Made by a program: the position numbers and the translations under genes. The notes below the pieces were generated by a model. The model was not told the DNA's origin and did not search any database. It was given only the letters and a program-made list of their open reading frames with translations. This document shows, piece by piece, positions 35,876-47,859 of a stretch of DNA of 64,000 nt. The stretch's first letter is position 1; the number at the start of each line of letters is the position of its first letter. The DNA is from Amaurobius ferox (lineage: Eukaryota; Arthropoda; Arachnida; Araneae; Amaurobiidae), in contig OX578140.1 of the NCBI GenBank assembly GCA_951213105.1, positions 122,509,985-122,573,984 of the forward strand, given 5' to 3'.

Positions 35876-36889
35876 TGTGATTTGTATGAGATAAATAGCA
35901 TTTACAGAATGTGATCAGATTGTAAAAATTTCTATTTTATATTATATTACATAATTGTTTGAAATTGACTTTTGATCTGACTTACACTACAAAATACTAT
36001 CTTTTGTAAATACTCTAAAAAAAAGTATTATTTATTTGAAAACGAGATGGTTGTTGTGGAGTACAAAGTTTCCATTTAATTTATATTTCAGCTGTTCTAT
36101 TTCAAAGACACCCTAACTTTCTTTATAATGCATTATATAAATTTTTGCAATTTCTGCAGTTCAACTCATAGCGTAGTAATTAAGAGACTGAACCTCAAAA
36201 CATAATAAGTCTATATGCGAAGTAACAGATCGAGTTCAGACGATCTTGGCGGGCTTGAAGTACTATCTTTTAGTAGTTTTCCTACCATATAATGTAAATA
36301 AGATACAGTTTCCCTTAAAACGTCCGACACGAGTCATCTGTGACCGCTCGACAATATATCTTGACTTTTATCTAGTAAAATTCAATCTTCTCTACAAATC
36401 ATATTCGAACCACTAGCTACAAAACTGATGGAAAACAGACAGAAAGATATATTTTGGACCATCAATTTAGTTTCGTGTTTATAGCCGGTAGACTGCGTGT
36501 TCGGTCCCCGCCGCTGACAGAAGTCGCTGCAAGTGGTGAACCGGACGTACAAACACAATTGCAAACCTTCAGTCTTCCAATCTGATGAATTTTGATGAAC
36601 TTGAAATTGATTTGATGAAATTGAAATTAACTTTTCACAGCTTAAAAACATTCAGAATTTTACATACTAATTCAACAAAGATCATTGTCAAAGTTATGGG
36701 CCTCATTTTGCCATCTAACTGGAATAGACATAACAGCACTTTTCTTTATCAAGGTAATAATTTTCACGTGTCTGAAATATTTTTCACGTGTCCATTGATA
36801 GCTTGTACAGATTCAAAATCCATTTCATAGATTCATTTACAACAAATAAACTTCAAAACTGCATACTAATATCATCATATTTATGAACA
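35876..36889. other. No gene recognised; weak tRNA-like SINE trace near 36165-36270
   Basis: TAGCGTAGTAATTAAGAGAC followed ~70 bp later by GATCGAGTTCAGACG resembles separated A and B boxes of an old tRNA-derived SINE. A GC-richer patch at 36483-36560 includes GTGTTCGGTCCCCGCC. Neither has a clear end or target duplication. Confidence 0.3.
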
Positions 36890-37110
36890 AATCAACACGA
36901 ATTATATAAAAAGGAAGGTAAGATGAAGCATTGACCAAATCTGCCATAAGATCTGTTTGCTCTAGATTTTGGTGGAACATCAATAAACATCTGTTAAGAG
37001 GGAAGAAGAAAAAACGTTTAAAGAAGGAATATTTTTTGGGAGAATGTATTAAGTAATAAAAATATAGTATTTTTGCGTATTTTTCAGAAAAATTCACCAA
37101 CAATATCATT
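36890..37110 (+). repeat. Diverged duplicated segment, copy 1
   Basis: Aligns with 40190-40480: GGAAGGTAAGATGAAGCATT / GGAGGGTGAAACGAAGCATG, then AAGATCTGTTTGCTCTAGAT / ACGATCTGTTTGTTCTATAT, and a shared GTATTTTTCAG. This copy has stops in all frames of that strand. Unit type unknown. Confidence 0.6.
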
Positions 37111-37235
37111 GAACTTGTGACTCCAAACTTAAAACTGATATATATTGCTCATTTTTGTTTTCAATTTAATTGCTAAACCCACAATCACGAATGCGTACCT
37201 TTTTAGGCGAATTAAATCTAGCAATTTTTACTTTC

Positions 37236-37285
37236 CCTACATACATACTACAATGTATAGGGAAAGTATTGTTTGTCATATAAAA
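37236..37285 (+). mobile_element. Isolated family A 5' end
   Basis: TTTTT then ACTTTCCCTACATACATA, closing as TGTATAGGGAAAGTATTG: the family A 5' palindrome with matched changes in both arms (CCC/GGG instead of CC/GG). The element body does not follow. Confidence 0.55.
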
Positions 37286-37289
37286 GGGA

Positions 37290-39464
37290 AATAAATATGC
37301 TGTATTAAAAGAATATAGTATATTTTCATGCCCACATTTGGAGCCATAAGTTTGTGCAAAAGAATATATGAAGGTTGTAAAGTAATTAAACAAAATTCCT
37401 TAAACAACAGTAGTGATAAGTGTACATTAAGCAAAGTAATTAAATAGAAATTATTATATTATATATGCGAAATTGTGTTGCTTAAATTTTCCTTACCGCG
37501 CAATATAATGAACTAGTTCGCAATGTAAAATGAGCATATATTTCGGAAATCTAAATAATTTTCGAAACGTATGTCTGCTTGCTCATTTATCTTTATTTGG
37601 ACTGCATTTTACATTGTGAACCAAATCATTATAATGATTGTGCGCAAAGTCACGTGATGTACTTTGCACAAATTGTTTTTACCCCTTCGTTAGCCATAGT
37701 AGAGCTGCAGATAAGAACTCGCTAATGGCCATTTGATGACTAATTTTTCAAAAATAGCCAGCAAGAAATGCTCAATAATCGACAAAACTGGCGAGTAAAT
37801 TTTTTATACTCTGCAGATTTTGATGAAACCAAAATTTCGCCATCTTTAAATTGTATTAAAAAAGAAATGGCGAGTATAAAATGTGGAAAATTATAAAATT
37901 AGCAGGGAATGAACAAAGAAAAGACAATTCAAATATAAAAGCATAAGTAATAGAACTAATCTTGAATTTGGGAATAGAGTATTTGAAAGCGCAGTAATTT
38001 ACTTTTGGTGCTATTTCAAAACGTGGTAACTTTTTGGGACCTACTAGCCAGTGACCAGTGACCAGCATTCTTAATCTGGCCTTCATTCTTAATCTGGCCT
38101 TCAGCCATCGTTGTGCTGTGATCAGCGTAGTTGGGTTCAATCCGGAAGCAAACATTCGACTCTCTGTTCAAGATATATGCTTTTGTCAAATTTGAGTCTA
38201 ATGTTTTTTGTCAAATTTGGGTCTAATGCTTTACATATTCGGTTCCCATTCAAAAACATAATATGGTTATTGCTACAGACGGCTGGAGCCAGACTTGTTT
38301 TGAAAGAAATGACTGGAAAGTGCTCCAAATCGAGCTTATGTGGTGGTTTAGCAGTTAAGCAAGTTAAACGCATTTCAAAAACCATCTATTTTTAATGTGC
38401 AATTCCGTTTATAAAGTCCAAATCTGTTCTATTTATGAAATATGTTGAGTATAATGCTTCACTTGACTTTATTATTCATTCATATTACATATACAGTTTA
38501 GGTCCACTTACATATACTCAAATCAATATCAGAATAAAAAAAAGGATGGTAATATAGGAAAAAGAAAGATCTATATTTTATGAGTTTCCATTCACAAATT
38601 ATTCTTATAAAAATTATTCTTTAAATAATTCTCTTAAAAATGAATTTCTGTTGAGTTAGCAGCGCTTTAGTGCGGCCTATCACTCAGATACATTGGTTTC
38701 ATTTGTGTTAATATGTACTGTTTAAATATCATTAAATATATACAATAGTTCAAACTGTAATTTTCCCGCATAGGTTGTACCACCACCTTTGTTCTCGGAA
38801 TTACTGAGTTTCTTTAAAAGAAATTCTAGTTTTACACGCAACAAATCTGCATAAATTTTTACAGCAGTACGTAAATTAACATTGGAGTTATCGTATTCGC
38901 AACTCCCACACCCACACACTTACGCGCGCGAGCACACACAGAGATACATTTCCAAGTGTGCCCCAACTGTGTATAGAAAATCTAACACATATTTTTCCTT
39001 TCAAAATCTCGAGTTCGAAACTTTTCGAAAAAATAATAATAATTTCTCAGTACTATAGTATCGAAGAACAGTCTAACGGTTTATTATGTACGAAAATACG
39101 TATTGAACAATATTTTTTTCAAGTAACTGTCAGCCACATTTTTTAATATGAAAGCCATTGAAAATTCATAAATCATAGATATTGAACATATAATATCATA
39201 AAAAACGTTGTATTCAAAAATGCAATATGTGAGTTATTCTGAATAATCTGCAGTAGTGTAATAAATTTACCATAAACTCTGGAATATGATATATGTTTAT
39301 TAAAATATTGCGATAGCTTTTATTTCTTACCCAAAATCAGCTTATAAATAAATTTATGAAAACAGCCTATAAATAAAATTATGTGAATATGTTCACAATA
39401 GTGGCTAAACAATTTTAGAAAGCTCTTATTAAGAAGCAAGAATTTGTAAGCTTACACTAAACCT
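37290..39464. other. No gene recognised
   Basis: No element ends or coding domains seen. Tracts near 37700-37870 (CGCTAATGGCC, CTGGCGAGTAAA, ATGGCGAGTA) echo the 'ggcga' phrasing of family A and the Helitron, too faint to assign. Two 20-bp direct steps (TTCTTAATCTGGCCTTCA) lie near 38066-38105. Confidence 0.35.
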
Positions 39465-40150
39465 TATTCGCTTTCCTGTAGCCCAACGCTAAGCCTTATC
39501 CACCTTACTAGTAACTATATTCTAAATAGTCACTTCACTATAACCCAATGCTAAATCTTAAACGCTACATTATAACCCAATGCTAAATCTAATTCGCATA
39601 ACTATGACCCAATGCTAAATCTTATTCGCTTCACTGTAACCCAATGCTAAATATTATTCGCTTCACTGTAACCCTACAATAAATATTATTCGCTTCTTTG
39701 TAACACCTACACTAACATTGTTTGCCCTCCTCTAATCCTACATAAAACCTTACTCACTTCTCTGTAACTCTACGCTAAATCCTATATGTTTAATGGAACA
39801 TTTTTATGTTTGAAGTCTCCACATTGAAATAAACTACTCTCCAATAAGGCCGCATACAATATTATATATACTGCAAAGTACAAATATTTAGTGAAAAATC
39901 AAATTAATATATATAATTTAAAAAGAAGGAAGGGTCTTTGAGAAGACCGAGGGTTCCCTACTCCTGCTCTAAGCCTTATTCCTTCACTGTAATCTTACGT
40001 TAGACGTTATTCTCCTCATTATAACCCTACGCTCAAACGTAATACTGTAATCTTACATTAAGCCTTATTCGCCTCATTATAACCCTTCGCTTAAACGTAC
40101 ATTCGCTTCAATACATCCTTACACTCAATCTCATTCACCACTGCAACCCT
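39465..40150. repeat. Degenerate ~32-37-bp minisatellite
   Basis: Units of the form TTCACTGTAACCCAATGCTA + AATCTTATTCGC repeat about nine times from 39465 to 39795. After a 165-bp gap they resume in more degraded form (39965-40150). The best-kept units are near 39570-39670. Confidence 0.85.
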
Positions 40151-40189
40151 ATTAAATATTTATTTTTGATATCATTTAGAACAAATAGC

Positions 40190-40480
40190 TCCGGGAAAAG
40201 CACATCACTAACATCGTGTTAACAAAGAAAACAAGGGAGTTATATCAAAAGGAGGGTGAAACGAAGCATGAACCAGATTTGTCACACGATCTGTTTGTTC
40301 TATATTTACGTCGAAAATCAATAGACTTCTCTCAAGGAGAAGGAAAAGAAAAGTGCTCTCAAACGAAATCTAAAAATGACACTGAAGAGGGAAATAATGT
40401 CTAAGTGCGACTATTAATGATAATAAGATATGTTTGAGTATTTTTCAGGAATTCGAGTTAGTAATATCATGAATATTTTT
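40190..40480 (+). repeat. Diverged duplicated segment, copy 2, with open frame
   Basis: Partner of 36890-37110. Here the frame is open from about 40183 to the stop at 40402 and reads charged sequence (LYQKEGETKHEPDLSHDLFV, then LYLRRKSIDFSQGEGKEKCS). A single broken duplicate nearby fits either an old gene segment with a pseudogene copy or an unknown repeat. No domain recognised. Confidence 0.4.
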
Positions 40481-40914
40481 TTGACATTGTATGACGAATT
40501 TTTTTTTTTTTAATGTTAACTGTCTAACTCGATCAAGATGATAGAAATAAAAAAAATAGCACCATGCATGACACGCAATTGTTTATTAAAAACAATAAAA
40601 TTTTAAACATATCACTGAATTATATACATGATCTTATCAGCTTTTTTATACCAAATATATGTACCAGAAAAGCTAAAAGCATATTGTAATTCTGACGAAT
40701 TATAGGATGCCACCGTACTGAAAAAATATACACTCAGCGGTCCTGATTTACAAAGAAATCTAGTTTTCTTGTAGGAAACAGAAAACTAGATCTCTTGTTA
40801 CACAAATACTTTACCAGAAAACCTTCTTCTCTGAATGCTTTCAACTCTCAGATGGGATTGAATTGGAATACTTTCACATTCTACTCTTTTGCAAAATAAA
40901 AACGTCTTTTGATA

Positions 40915-41375
40915 CTGCATATAAGGTGCAGAGTCCTCTTCGATAATAAGAACTTGAACTTTCGTCTCAGTAGCTTAATGGTAGACAGTTGGCTAGCCAG
41001 TTCGAAGATCCCGAGTTCGATTCCCGGATGGGGCAACAAGGTTCTTTACAATGGCGCCCAAACAAATCAACCCTGTAGGTTAGTTCAAAGATGTCGGAGG
41101 TCTGAAAGGGACCCTAGTACGACTAGCACGGATTCTGTGGACTCTGGGATATGAAGCACCGATTTCAAAGCGAGAGAACAACGACCAAGCAGGATACTAA
41201 GCTGGGTAAAAGAAGTACTATCAAAAGGCTAACCTGGGGTAAAAATAGTAGGAGGTGATCAGTCAGATTGTCAGTTGCACGTCAATCTGACATTAGAGAA
41301 TGGAGAATGCAGAGTCCATTTCGACTATAAGAGCTTGCAATTTCATTGCAGTAGCTTAACGGTAGAGCATATCTA
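40915..41375 (+). repeat. tRNA-derived double-headed repeat, copy T2
   Basis: First head 40964-41035 with a good B box (GAGTTCGATTCCCGG) and acceptor-like end GGGGCA. The body contains CAAATCAACCCTGTAGGTTA and GACTAGCACGGATTCTGTGG. The second head begins near 41345 (GCAGTAGCTTAACGGTAGAG) and ends at about 41373, where a MITE is inserted. Confidence 0.78.
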
Positions 41376-41582
41376 CAAAGGTTGAATAAAGCCATCTATC
41401 AACCTGGTTCAAAGGTATAGAAAAACCTCCTTTGCATGATAAGTGAGACAGAGCACCAGTAGCATTAAAGACAAGATAAACGCGTTTTACTCTTTGTTGA
41501 TACTGGTGTGCTGTCTTTTGTATCTTGACGATCGAGGCTCTGTTTGGACTTTAAAACCATCTGATATCTTTATTCAACCTTG
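41376..41582. mobile_element. 207-bp mariner-type MITE
   Basis: Inverted ends CAAAGGTTGAATAAAG and, inverted at the right, CAAGGTTGAATAAAGATATC, flanked by TA on both sides (41374-41375 and 41583-41584). Too short to code. The TA target suggests mobilisation by a Tc1/mariner transposase. Confidence 0.75.
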
Positions 41583-42023
41583 TATACTGGGTCTACCGCA
41601 AGTTTTATTTTGTAAATAATTTCACACAACAGTCTAAACGAATGTTTTATATAATTCTACTGTTCTTTTTATACACACGATAACGTCTTTAACCAGGAGC
41701 GACAGTTTAAAGCGAATTCCAAAACACTATGAGAATGCATGCATACACACTACCACTGAGCATTTAGGCAATCATCAGCACATGATACACTCACTTAGCG
41801 TAAAACCCTTGGCATGCTTCAGTAACGAAGAAACCCTATAACATGTTTTCAATTTAATTGTCTCGTCTTTATATTTTGTTTGCACAACATTTTATGTAGT
41901 GGTTTATTTATTTAGTTCAGTTGGTCTTATGTAACAATAATAGTCATGTTTATTAATTCAGAAATATAACTGGCAATTAAATTTTTGATCCAAGAATTAG
42001 TCCAAATGGTCTAATTAAGACAC

Positions 42024-42323
42024 GTCTGTATGGCAACAGGAATTGGGCTAATAGGGACCGACCGTTTGGGCCTCGTACAGATTTGAGCTCGGAGCACGTA
42101 CATTGTAAACCGACGCTATATAGTTAGACCAAAAGTTAGCTTCTGGTCCGAACTCATAATTCGAGTAGTAAGACTTAGCATGGCCAATCGATGTTAGAAG
42201 GCGTAAAGCCACTCACGGGTTTGAAACCGGATTTAGGTACATTATACCGATGCTAAAAGGTTAGACCATTAGGACCGATGCTAAAAGGTTAGACCAATAG
42301 CTAGCTTCTGGTCCAAACTTCTA
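42024..42323 (+). repeat. ~143-bp tandem repeat, left block
   Basis: About two units, each ending GTTAGCTTCTGGTCCGAACT / GCTAGCTTCTGGTCCAAACT then TAATTCG. The second has an internal 27-bp duplication (ACCGATGCTAAAAGGTTAGA twice). Each unit has a TTAGCATGGCC...GGTTTGAAACCGG pairing that could be a worn tRNA-like A/B box pair. The array is split at 42322 by the Tc1 element and continues at 43753. Confidence 0.75.
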
Positions 42324-43752
42324 CACTCCCCGAGACAGAAAATGCTACACCATAAAAGAGATAATAGAGTGTTATGCTAAAGGACACACAGACAGAGACA
42401 GCATATTTAAATAAGTGACATTAATTTCAGCAGGATAATGCAATACAGTAATGGCATAGATAGAGTGATTAGTAGGCAGTAGAACCACCTTTTGCAGTGA
42501 TACAAGCAGCAACTCATCGAGGAACAGATGCAATGAGCGTGCGAATAGTTTCCTGAGGGATGGATGACACTATGCTTTCAAACATCCTCCACAGGTCGTG
42601 CTCTGTTTGAGACAGGGGCAGGGCAGTCAAACGACAACCAATCACGTTCCATACATGCTCGATGGGCGAGAGATCTAGAGACAGCGGCGGCCAAGGAAGT
42701 CCCTGGATACCTTACAAGACTTGTCTACTGATGGTTGCAATGTGCGGTCGCTCGGTATCTTGCTCGAAAACAGCGTTTTGCAACCGCTGAAGGTAAGCCA
42801 ATGCAACCGGCCACAGTACCTCATCCACAGATCGTCGTGCTGTCATTATGCATCTGATACAAACCAAAGGTTACCGGCTACCGAAGCCGATTACACCTCA
42901 AACCATAATACTATGTTGTCGAACAGTATGGCGTTCAGCAGTCGCAGCAGGATTGTATATGATTCCACGACCCACCAGACTCTCACACGGCGATTGTCAT
43001 TCGACAAACAAAACAGAGACTTGTCGCTGAACATTACCCTGTCTCATTCAGTCTTCCAAGAGACTCGGACTCGACATCATTACAATCTCTCACGTCGATG
43101 TGTTGTCGTCAGTGGCAGTCTTCGTATAGGGCGGTTTGAGTGCAAGCCGTTTTCGGCCAATCGTCAAGAAACTGTTCTCGCTGATATTGGAACATCCAAT
43201 GTACCCCGCAAATTCTGCAGAATGTTTACAGTCGTCGTCGTCTGTGGGGCCGCTGCTGCATGTCTTCGAATGCGTCGATTAATGTGTTCTAAAGTACGTC
43301 TGGATGGACTTGTACCACTGCGACGACTCACATGCCCTTCTTCAATCCATCTTCTTCAAATCCTTTGCACAGTGGACACATCTACGCTCGTTTTAGAGGC
43401 GATACGCCGGAACGAGCACCCAGTCGTACGTAGGTTTAAACTCTAAAATGAATCCCTTCGAACAATCATCGAAATGCTGAAACGGAATTTCGGCGTCGTT
43501 GACCAGGCATCTATTCAACAACGTGTGTCTTCTAAAATGAAAAACAGTTCTGAAAACGGGTTTCTGTAGGCGACAGACAGTAACAATTGTTGGATCATTT
43601 GCGGTTTCCATCCCTTTTATCCTGCACTCTAATCACGTGACCTATTTGCATTTCAGATCATTTGCATACATCGGCCGGCTGCGTTTGTCTCGTAATTTAC
43701 ATAATTAAACGGCCAAAGCTTCGCGGTGTTGCATTTTCTATGTCCAGTAGTG
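42324..43752 (-). mobile_element. Tc1-type DNA transposon
   Basis: Inverted ends read CACTCCCCGAGACAGAAAAT (left) and CACTACTGGACATAGAAAAT (right, inverted). Both continue as GC(T/A)ACACC and abut TA (42322-42323 and 43753-43754). Removing the element and one TA rejoins two units of the flanking tandem repeat. It carries a degraded minus-strand transposase. Confidence 0.92.
42480..43615 (-). pseudogene. Tc1-type transposase, multiply frameshifted
   Basis: Minus-strand DDE transposase relic readable across frames: RRIRRHAAAAPQTTTTVNIL (linker, about 43255), VMFSDKSLFCLSNDNRRVRV (first catalytic Asp; the usual SDES is SDKS), YNPAATAERHTVRQHSIM + VWGVIGFGS, then GLPWPPLSLDLSPIEHVWNV with the third acidic residue near 42690, and SIPQETIRTLIASVPRRVAA at the C-terminus. 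Several frameshifts and stops. The N-terminal HTH region near 43600 is poorly kept. The catalytic region supports Tc1; it cannot be active. Confidence 0.88.
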
Positions 43753-43965
43753 TAATTCGTATTGTAATGCTTAGCACGGTCGATCGATGTTGGATGGCCT
43801 AAAGCTAATCTTGGGTTTAAACCCGGAATCACGGGCATTGTTGTCCGATACTATACGGTTAGATCAACAACTAGCTTCTCGTTCAAATTTATAATTCGCG
43901 CAGTGATGCCTATCACGGTTGAAAAATATTGGAAGGTAATAAACCGATCTTGCCACAGGCTAAAC
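43753..43965 (+). repeat. ~143-bp tandem repeat, right block
   Basis: Continues the array after the Tc1 element: AATGCTTAGCACGGTCGATC, GGGTTTAAACCCGG, GTTAGATCAACAACTAGCTT. A further partial unit (GATGCCTATCACGGTTGAAA) fades out near 43965. Confidence 0.72.
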
Positions 43966-45554
43966 GATGTCAATCCCAATTGAAATATCTGCCACAAATT
44001 CAAATTTGAACGAATTGCACATCCTTAAATCGCATAGAAAATTCACCAGCCTATCAAAGATAAGATGACGCAATAGCAACTAAAGAAACTTATGATTACA
44101 AATTACTTCCAAGGTGTATTGATAGGGTCCAACAAGATGTTAGTTAGCTTTAGAATCAGTTTTAAAATTAATTAAGCTTAAGAGAATTCGAGCTCTGTCC
44201 GTCCTCTAACGAATTAGACACCATTTAAAAATAACCATCTTAACCACTTTTGTCGAGACAAACTTAGATCCAACTTTTAGTGAATAGCTTTTGTTAAATA
44301 AATGCTATTTATTCATCATATATGAATTTATATGTGAATAGATTTATATGCCTCGAAAAGTTTTATCCCGTGCTGTGAATCAATCTTTCAAAGTCAATTT
44401 ATTGGAAACTGACTCATAAATGACTCAATTTATTGGACGCACAATCCAAACTCTATCAGCATTATTAATGTCCTTTAAAATGAAATGTGCCATTAGAAGA
44501 TTCTTAAAGTCATTTAAGATTTCTAAAACATTATTTCGTTCATTTTATTCGTTTTCAAGAGAGGTTTCATTTTCAAGACAACTCTATTGTCACTTAATTG
44601 ACTTTAATCGGCGATACAAAAGGCCATCTGTCTGAAATAAATAGGAAATAAATGATCTTGTAAATATTACTTTATTTATTTCAGGAATAAAGCATATATG
44701 TAAAGTATTTCTCTTTGTGCCGAAAGTTTTAAGGTGACTGTCAGAAGCATTGTTTCCAGAGACTCTGATTTTCAATATTTCATTATTTTAATATTTCATT
44801 ATTCACAATATTTCATTATTCTGAGCTAAAGAAAATAATGATAGTGATTGAGACTTATACCACTTTTTTGATAGATCTGCTTTTAGCATAAGATTAAGCA
44901 AACATTTTACTTAAACCGATGTAGAGTAAGAAAAATATGGTTATCGTAATTAAATTACAAATACATCCTTGGGGTTTTTAGATACTGTTACGAATATGTA
45001 AAATTCTTTAAATGTAGGCTCTTTGATTCTCCAGACGATAACACAGAAAAAAAAGTTTGAAAAAAGTATGAATTTGCTTTTAAACGGGATTTTTTCAAAT
45101 CATTGTCCCTTCGTAGTCTCGAAAACCACTAATTCATCTTGAACCAAGTTTGGGTGGTTATACTTCTGTCTTAAGGAACAGAGTTGGAATTTCCTGACGC
45201 CACTTCACTCTTAAAAAAATGAAAAACAAATAAATAGAAAATAGCTCACGAGTGTCGCAACTCACTGTGTTTACTTACTCCTTGTTGAAATATGGGTGCA
45301 TAAAGAGATATTTGAGATTTAAAAAAAAATTAGGAAGTTAAATGAACTTGGGGATTCTAAAGATATTTAACGATTAATGGGGTCTGAACAGGATATATGA
45401 AAATATAGGTATTCAAGTATGTATTTAAGTGCCGCCATACAAGTTTATAGATTAAAGTGAATGTAAAATCTCGTCAGACAAATTGTATAAGTTAAATTAT
45501 GTATCACCAAGAAAGTTAATAAAATAATTAATTATTTCGACGTGAAGTTTATAT
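43966..45554. other. No gene recognised
   Basis: A/T-rich. TTTCATTATT-type short repeats at 44776-44820. No coding domain. Confidence 0.4.
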
Positions 45555-46510
45555 GTTGGGAGTTTTCAGATATCGGGGTGAAAAGTAAAAGCGCTAACTA
45601 GCTATAAACAGTTAGCGAATAACTTATAGTGCTTTGAAAGCTACAGAGTTTATTTCGACAATAAGAGCCCAACGTTGCCCAGTAGTCCAACGGTAGGGCG
45701 TCGTCTGGTCAGTGCGAAGATTTGTGGTTCCATTCCAGGTTGAGGCAGCAAAGTACTTTACAATGACGCCCGAACAAATCAATGCTGTAGATTAGTACAG
45801 TGATGTCGGTGTTCTAAAGTAACCCTAGTACGACTAGCATGGATTCAGTGCACTCTAGTATATTGAGCACCGATTTCAAATCGGGAGGTCAACGACCACG
45901 TAGGAAGCTAACGTGGAGGATAAATATACCAGCAGGAGGCTAACCTGAAACATAAATTGCAGGCGGTGATCAGTGACATTGTCAGTTGCATGTCAATCTG
46001 GCATTCATCATCATCATCATCATCATCACTCATCGTACCTAGTGGCATATAAGGCTTTCAGCTTGTATCGCCACTCTGATCGATCCTGTGCCGCAGTCCT
46101 TGCTTCTGACAAGCTCGCCCATCCCATCAAATTCCTCTCTTGTTCTACCAGTCTCCTCTAAATTAGCGTGGGTTGACCCCGAGATCTTTTTCCTTTAAGT
46201 GCCACAGCAGGGATGTTATGCTGCGGCATTCTTAAGACATGTCCAGTCCATTCCCATCTACGGCTTTTTTAATCCATCTCAATTGCTTCCTGTGCAGTAC
46301 TCTTGTAGAGTTCAGTGTTAGTAATAACATAAGGCCAAAATACTCCCCAAATTTGCCCCCAAATACTCCCAATCTGGCATTAGAGGATGAATAATGGAGA
46401 GTTCACTTCGACAATAAAAGCTTACAATTCCGTCCCAGTAGCTCAACGGTAGAGCATTGGCTGGCCAACCCAAAGATCCATGATTTGATTCCCGGTTGGG
46501 GCAGCAAGGT
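45555..46510 (+). repeat. tRNA-derived double-headed repeat, copy T3
   Basis: Upstream part shares GCTAACTAGCTATAAA..GTTAGCGA with T1. First head 45674-45747; second head 46432-46503, complete here (GTCCCAGTAGCTCAACGGTA ... GATTCCCGGTTGGGGCA). Subtracting the 364-bp retroposon and one target duplication brings the heads to about 380 bp apart, in line with the other copies. Confidence 0.78.
45994..46381 (-). mobile_element. 5'-truncated non-LTR retrotransposon with (ATG)n tail
   Basis: Insert 46006-46369 is flanked by CAATCTGGCATT (45994-46005 and 46370-46381), a perfect 12-bp target duplication. Read on the minus strand it encodes the C-terminal tail of a non-LTR polyprotein (GHVLRMPQHNIPAVALKGKR, then RRLVEQERNLMGWASLSEAR, then SEWRYKLKALYATRYDE) with one internal stop, and ends in (GATGAT)n. 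RTE-type elements often end in such a simple repeat, so RTE is possible; the clade is not proven. Confidence 0.85.
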
Positions 46511-47859
46511 TTTTATACAAAGCCTGGAAATAATGTATCTTTCCAATCTTTAACCTCTATTTCATTAAATTATCCGCCCTTCACCCAGCCACATTCTCAA
46601 GAGAGAGATAGAAAAGTAATCATTTGAAACCCAAAGAAGCAATTCCAACATATTTAGAGACTGCGAATGTCCAGGTTTTCATCATCCAAATTACTTTTCG
46701 GGTTCTCTTACATTTTACCTTTACTTATTTCGTCTCAATTGCTGCCGTTTAAGCAAACAGGTAACATCCTTTGGATCTTGGAAGAAGCCAAATTCGAAAG
46801 TAATTGAAATTCCGCTTTTAAGTGTCGAGAAAAGGGGTAGTTTTAAATTGAAAAAAGAAGTATTTTTACAGATGGAGTCAAAGTTCTCAAGACACAATGG
46901 TGGATTTCGTTATATGTTACTTAAAATTGATGTCTGAAGGTATTTTCTGGTTTCCTCACATTTTATTAGGTGGCATCGGGATTTTGTATTTTCATTTACA
47001 CCGAGTGAGTGGAGAATTTTTATAAAGTGTGTGAGACCAGGAGGTATCATATTCAGCTTTTGATGTTTACGACGAAACAAAGCACATAATTTTAGTCACC
47101 GTTTTATGATAGTCTTGGCCCGGAAAGTCATGACCCCCAATAAATACACGTCACACAAATTGCAGGTGTGATTGGGGCAAAATATCCAAGGGCCAAAACT
47201 TAAACCAAGCTTCATTGGAAACTGAAAGCGCTAATAATGCGAAGATACGACATTGCACTGAGGAGCGAGCTTCCAGTGAGGTCAAGGAGGGCGTATCTGA
47301 ACCCCGAGCCAAATGATGTAGCGACAAGGAGGAAAATCAACGAATATACAAATTGGATTATTATTAAAAAGCGAAAAAAGAGAGTCGTAATTTCAATAGA
47401 ATGATTTTCAAGCTGCAAAGTTTTCGAGAAAGTCGTGTTTTCAAGCAGTGTAGTGTTATTCATTTTGAATAGTGAAAATGTTATAGAAAAAATCGAAGTC
47501 TGACTCCAAATGTCAGCAAAAGAATCGGTAAAGATTCCAGTCATGTTGTGCTACAGACCCGAAATACAGAGGTATGTGCCTGTCTTCATGTATGTTACGT
47601 CAATTTATGATCTTTGGAATAAGATCCAAAAGACCTGGTCTCACACGATGTTTTTCTCCTCCTTAAGAGTTTGTTAAAATTGATGTAATTTTAATTACGT
47701 ATATCAATAGAGATGTGAATAAATGATAATTTATTTTAAACATTAAAAATGTGGAATTTAATTAGTAGTGTTTCGATTTAATGATTGTGTTAAGGAACTC
47801 GTGCAAAGAAGTAATGGTGGATTATTGCGGGGTTTCAACGTGTTTAATCACCACAAAGT
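46511..47859. other. Unassigned; includes a hydrophobic open frame at 47212-47544
   Basis: No repeat family recognised. See the separate entry for the minus-strand frame. Confidence 0.4.
47212..47544 (-). CDS. Possible membrane-protein exon, unknown
   Basis: A 110-codon open frame. Its second Met (MNNTTLLENTTF) starts a segment with N-glycosylation-type triplets (NNT, ENT, ENHS). A hydrophobic stretch FRFLIIIQFVYSLIFLLVAT follows, about 20 residues long like a membrane span, then SFGSGFRYALLDLTGSSLLS. An N-out glycosylated tail and first membrane span would fit a receptor or transporter. However, no family motif is recognised, no convincing splice donor follows, and A/T-rich DNA readily gives hydrophobic frames. 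Treat as a candidate only. Confidence 0.2.
   Translation of the reverse strand: MTGIFTDSFADIWSQTSIFSITFSLFKMNNTTLLENTTFSKTLQLENHSIEITTLFFRFLIIIQFVYSLIFLLVATSFGSGFRYALLDLTGSSLLSAMSYLRIISAFSFQ

Noticed and set aside
39465..40150. CRISPR-like array
   Set aside because: Units are degenerate and directly adjoining with no unique spacers, in eukaryotic DNA; it is a minisatellite.
42721..43446. 241-codon open frame on the + strand
   Set aside because: It is antisense to the Tc1 transposase relic, whose catalytic motifs read on the minus strand.
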